Assembly (NCBI RefSeq): GCF_900112365.1 | Contig: NZ_FOLQ01000003.1 | Span: 434,001-498,000, forward strand | Direction: 5' to 3' | Source: Spirosoma endophyticum | GTDB lineage: Bacteria; Bacteroidota; Bacteroidia; Cytophagales; Spirosomataceae | Length of the DNA: 64,000 bases | Part shown: positions 63,244 through 64,000 of the stretch, one piece after another | Numbering within the stretch: position 1 is the stretch's first letter | Layout of the letters: each line of letters opens with the position of its first letter | The notes under the pieces: model-generated | Told to the model about the DNA's origin: nothing | Database searches by the model: none | Seen by the model: only the letters and a program-made list of their open reading frames with translations | Program-made: the position numbers and the translations under genes

Positions 63244-64000
63244 TTCGTCTGTTGATCAAGAATCGTTTCGTTGGCACCCACACGGTGTGTCACTACGTTC
63301 GGTTCGGCATAACGCTTGGTCCGAGTCAGGCCCTGCTCGATATCTTTGAGGGTTGGGCCGTCAGCATCGCTCCCGTCAACTTTATTGAGGGCAATCAGAA
63401 TCGGATGCCTGACGGCTTTCGCATATAGCTCATATAACTGCTTATCCCGACGGCTCCAGATGGTATGAACCGTCAGAATCATGAGCGAAACCGCACTTCG
63501 GTTGACCAGATGCAACGGAATTGGACTGCCAATGAGAGCGGGGAGCTCGAGGATGATCTTCGAGAACGAGTTGATCGTCAGGGGGTCTTCCGACGGCAAC
63601 AAGTCTTCAGGCTCCCGCACGTTCATAAAGTTTGGATGCAGCTCATACGGGAAGAAGGTTATACCATCCTGTTCAAATTTTCGATCAGTTTCTGACTGTT
63701 GGGGATAATAGTAGGCCACTTGCTCGCCCGATTCCGCATATAAACGGGCCAGTCCATGCGCAAACCAGGTTTTTCCCTGACCCGATCGTATGCTGAATAA
63801 CGTAATGAGGGGTGGACGGGTCGATGTCTGTCGCTGTTCAATGTCAATGTTGATGGCGTTGCCCAGTTGCTCGAACATACTGACCGCAGCCCGGCTGGCG
63901 CGGGAATTGACAGCAAACTTTTTAACCGTTGGGAAAGACGCTGTAATCGGGTGACCGATTCGCTGCTCGGCTTCTTCCAGCGAATTGACCCGCTTGTCGG
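63240..64000 (-). CDS. Wzc-like polysaccharide chain-length / BY-kinase protein, C-terminal part (partial)
   Basis: Only the last roughly 250 residues are in the window; the frame stays open to the right edge, reading DKRVNSLEEAEQRIGHPITASFP, the segment that in Wzc-type proteins links the periplasmic part to the kinase. The ATP loop is SIRSGQGKT, a variant of the usual Walker A with Gln for Glu. The second Walker-type site, normally ending DxPP, reads IILELPAL, lacking the Asp, and there is no tyrosine cluster at the C-terminus. It may thus be a reduced or inactive kinase that still controls chain length. Its stop overlaps the flippase start. Confidence 0.8.
   Translation of the reverse strand, partial: DKRVNSLEEAEQRIGHPITASFPTVKKFAVNSRASRAAVSMFEQLGNAINIDIEQRQTSTRPPLITLFSIRSGQGKTWFAHGLARLYAESGEQVAYYYPQQSETDRKFEQDGITFFPYELHPNFMNVREPEDLLPSEDPLTINSFSKIILELPALIGSPIPLHLVNRSAVSLMILTVHTIWSRRDKQLYELYAKAVRHPILIALNKVDGSDADGPTLKDIEQGLTRTKRYAEPNVVTHRVGANETILDQQTK

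Noticed and set aside
52223..63878. The glycan cluster as part of a prophage or integrative element
   Set aside because: No integrase, transposase, tRNA or attachment repeat was seen at either side.

Overview
The window looks like chromosome of a Bacteroidota species in the Cytophagales, most like Spirosoma or a close relative. This placement is inferred from gene content and style, not from a database search. Supporting signs are a gliding-motility/type IX secretion C-terminal domain protein, Oar-like TonB receptor, FtsI with a C-terminal PASTA domain, DUF4038 glycosidase, CheY-like lone receivers, many AraC regulators, weak ribosome binding sites and roughly 50% GC. I found no rRNA, tRNA, CRISPR array, insertion sequence or phage gene.

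0-6.1 kb (minus strand) is the division and cell wall (dcw) cluster: M28 peptidase, ftsL-like, ftsI, murE and the start of mraY. 6.2-15.4 kb holds independent housekeeping and accessory genes: DUF3431 protein, S9 oligopeptidase B-like enzyme, cytochrome/FG-GAP lipoprotein, Tat-exported Gfo/Idh oxidoreductase, apiosidase-like GH140 and phytase-like esterase. 15.7-17.6 kb is a patch of small unknown genes, including two paralogs of an unrecognised roughly 90-residue family. 17.7-23.0 kb holds an Oar-like TonB receptor and two tandem exported ferritin-like proteins.

23.2-38.3 kb is rich in stress-type and signalling genes: lone receivers, a soluble histidine kinase, glf and a glycosyltransferase, DUF6766, DUF72, a zinc alcohol dehydrogenase with two unknown genes, Mn catalase, a YciE-like protein, a sterol-desaturase-like hydroxylase, aquaporin Z and a small porin-like protein. 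Four promoter regions here share a 13-bp motif close to GGCCGTTCCCTCA.

39.1-49.4 kb is an oxidoreductase and AraC island: IorAB-like molybdenum hydroxylase, two aldo/keto reductases, SDR, three AraC regulators, NTF2-like, flavodoxin and cupin. Three genes are visibly damaged: an in-frame TGA in the 2Fe-2S subunit, an internal deletion with frameshift in one aldo/keto reductase, and a similar lesion in the cupin lipoprotein. Two of the damaged genes have almost the same 29-bp element upstream, one copy lying between an AraC gene and its divergent neighbour. This is the best candidate for a little-described regulon.

49.5-64 kb (all minus strand) starts, in transcription order, with the end of a Wzc-like chain-length/kinase protein, then a flippase, an unknown probable transferase, GT11 fucosyltransferase, GT4, acyltransferase, GT2, a type IX secreted protein, two more GT2 enzymes, an AT-rich second acyltransferase and a hybrid histidine kinase. 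This is a surface polysaccharide locus. The type IX substrate in its middle suggests, but does not prove, a link between the glycan and a secreted adhesin.
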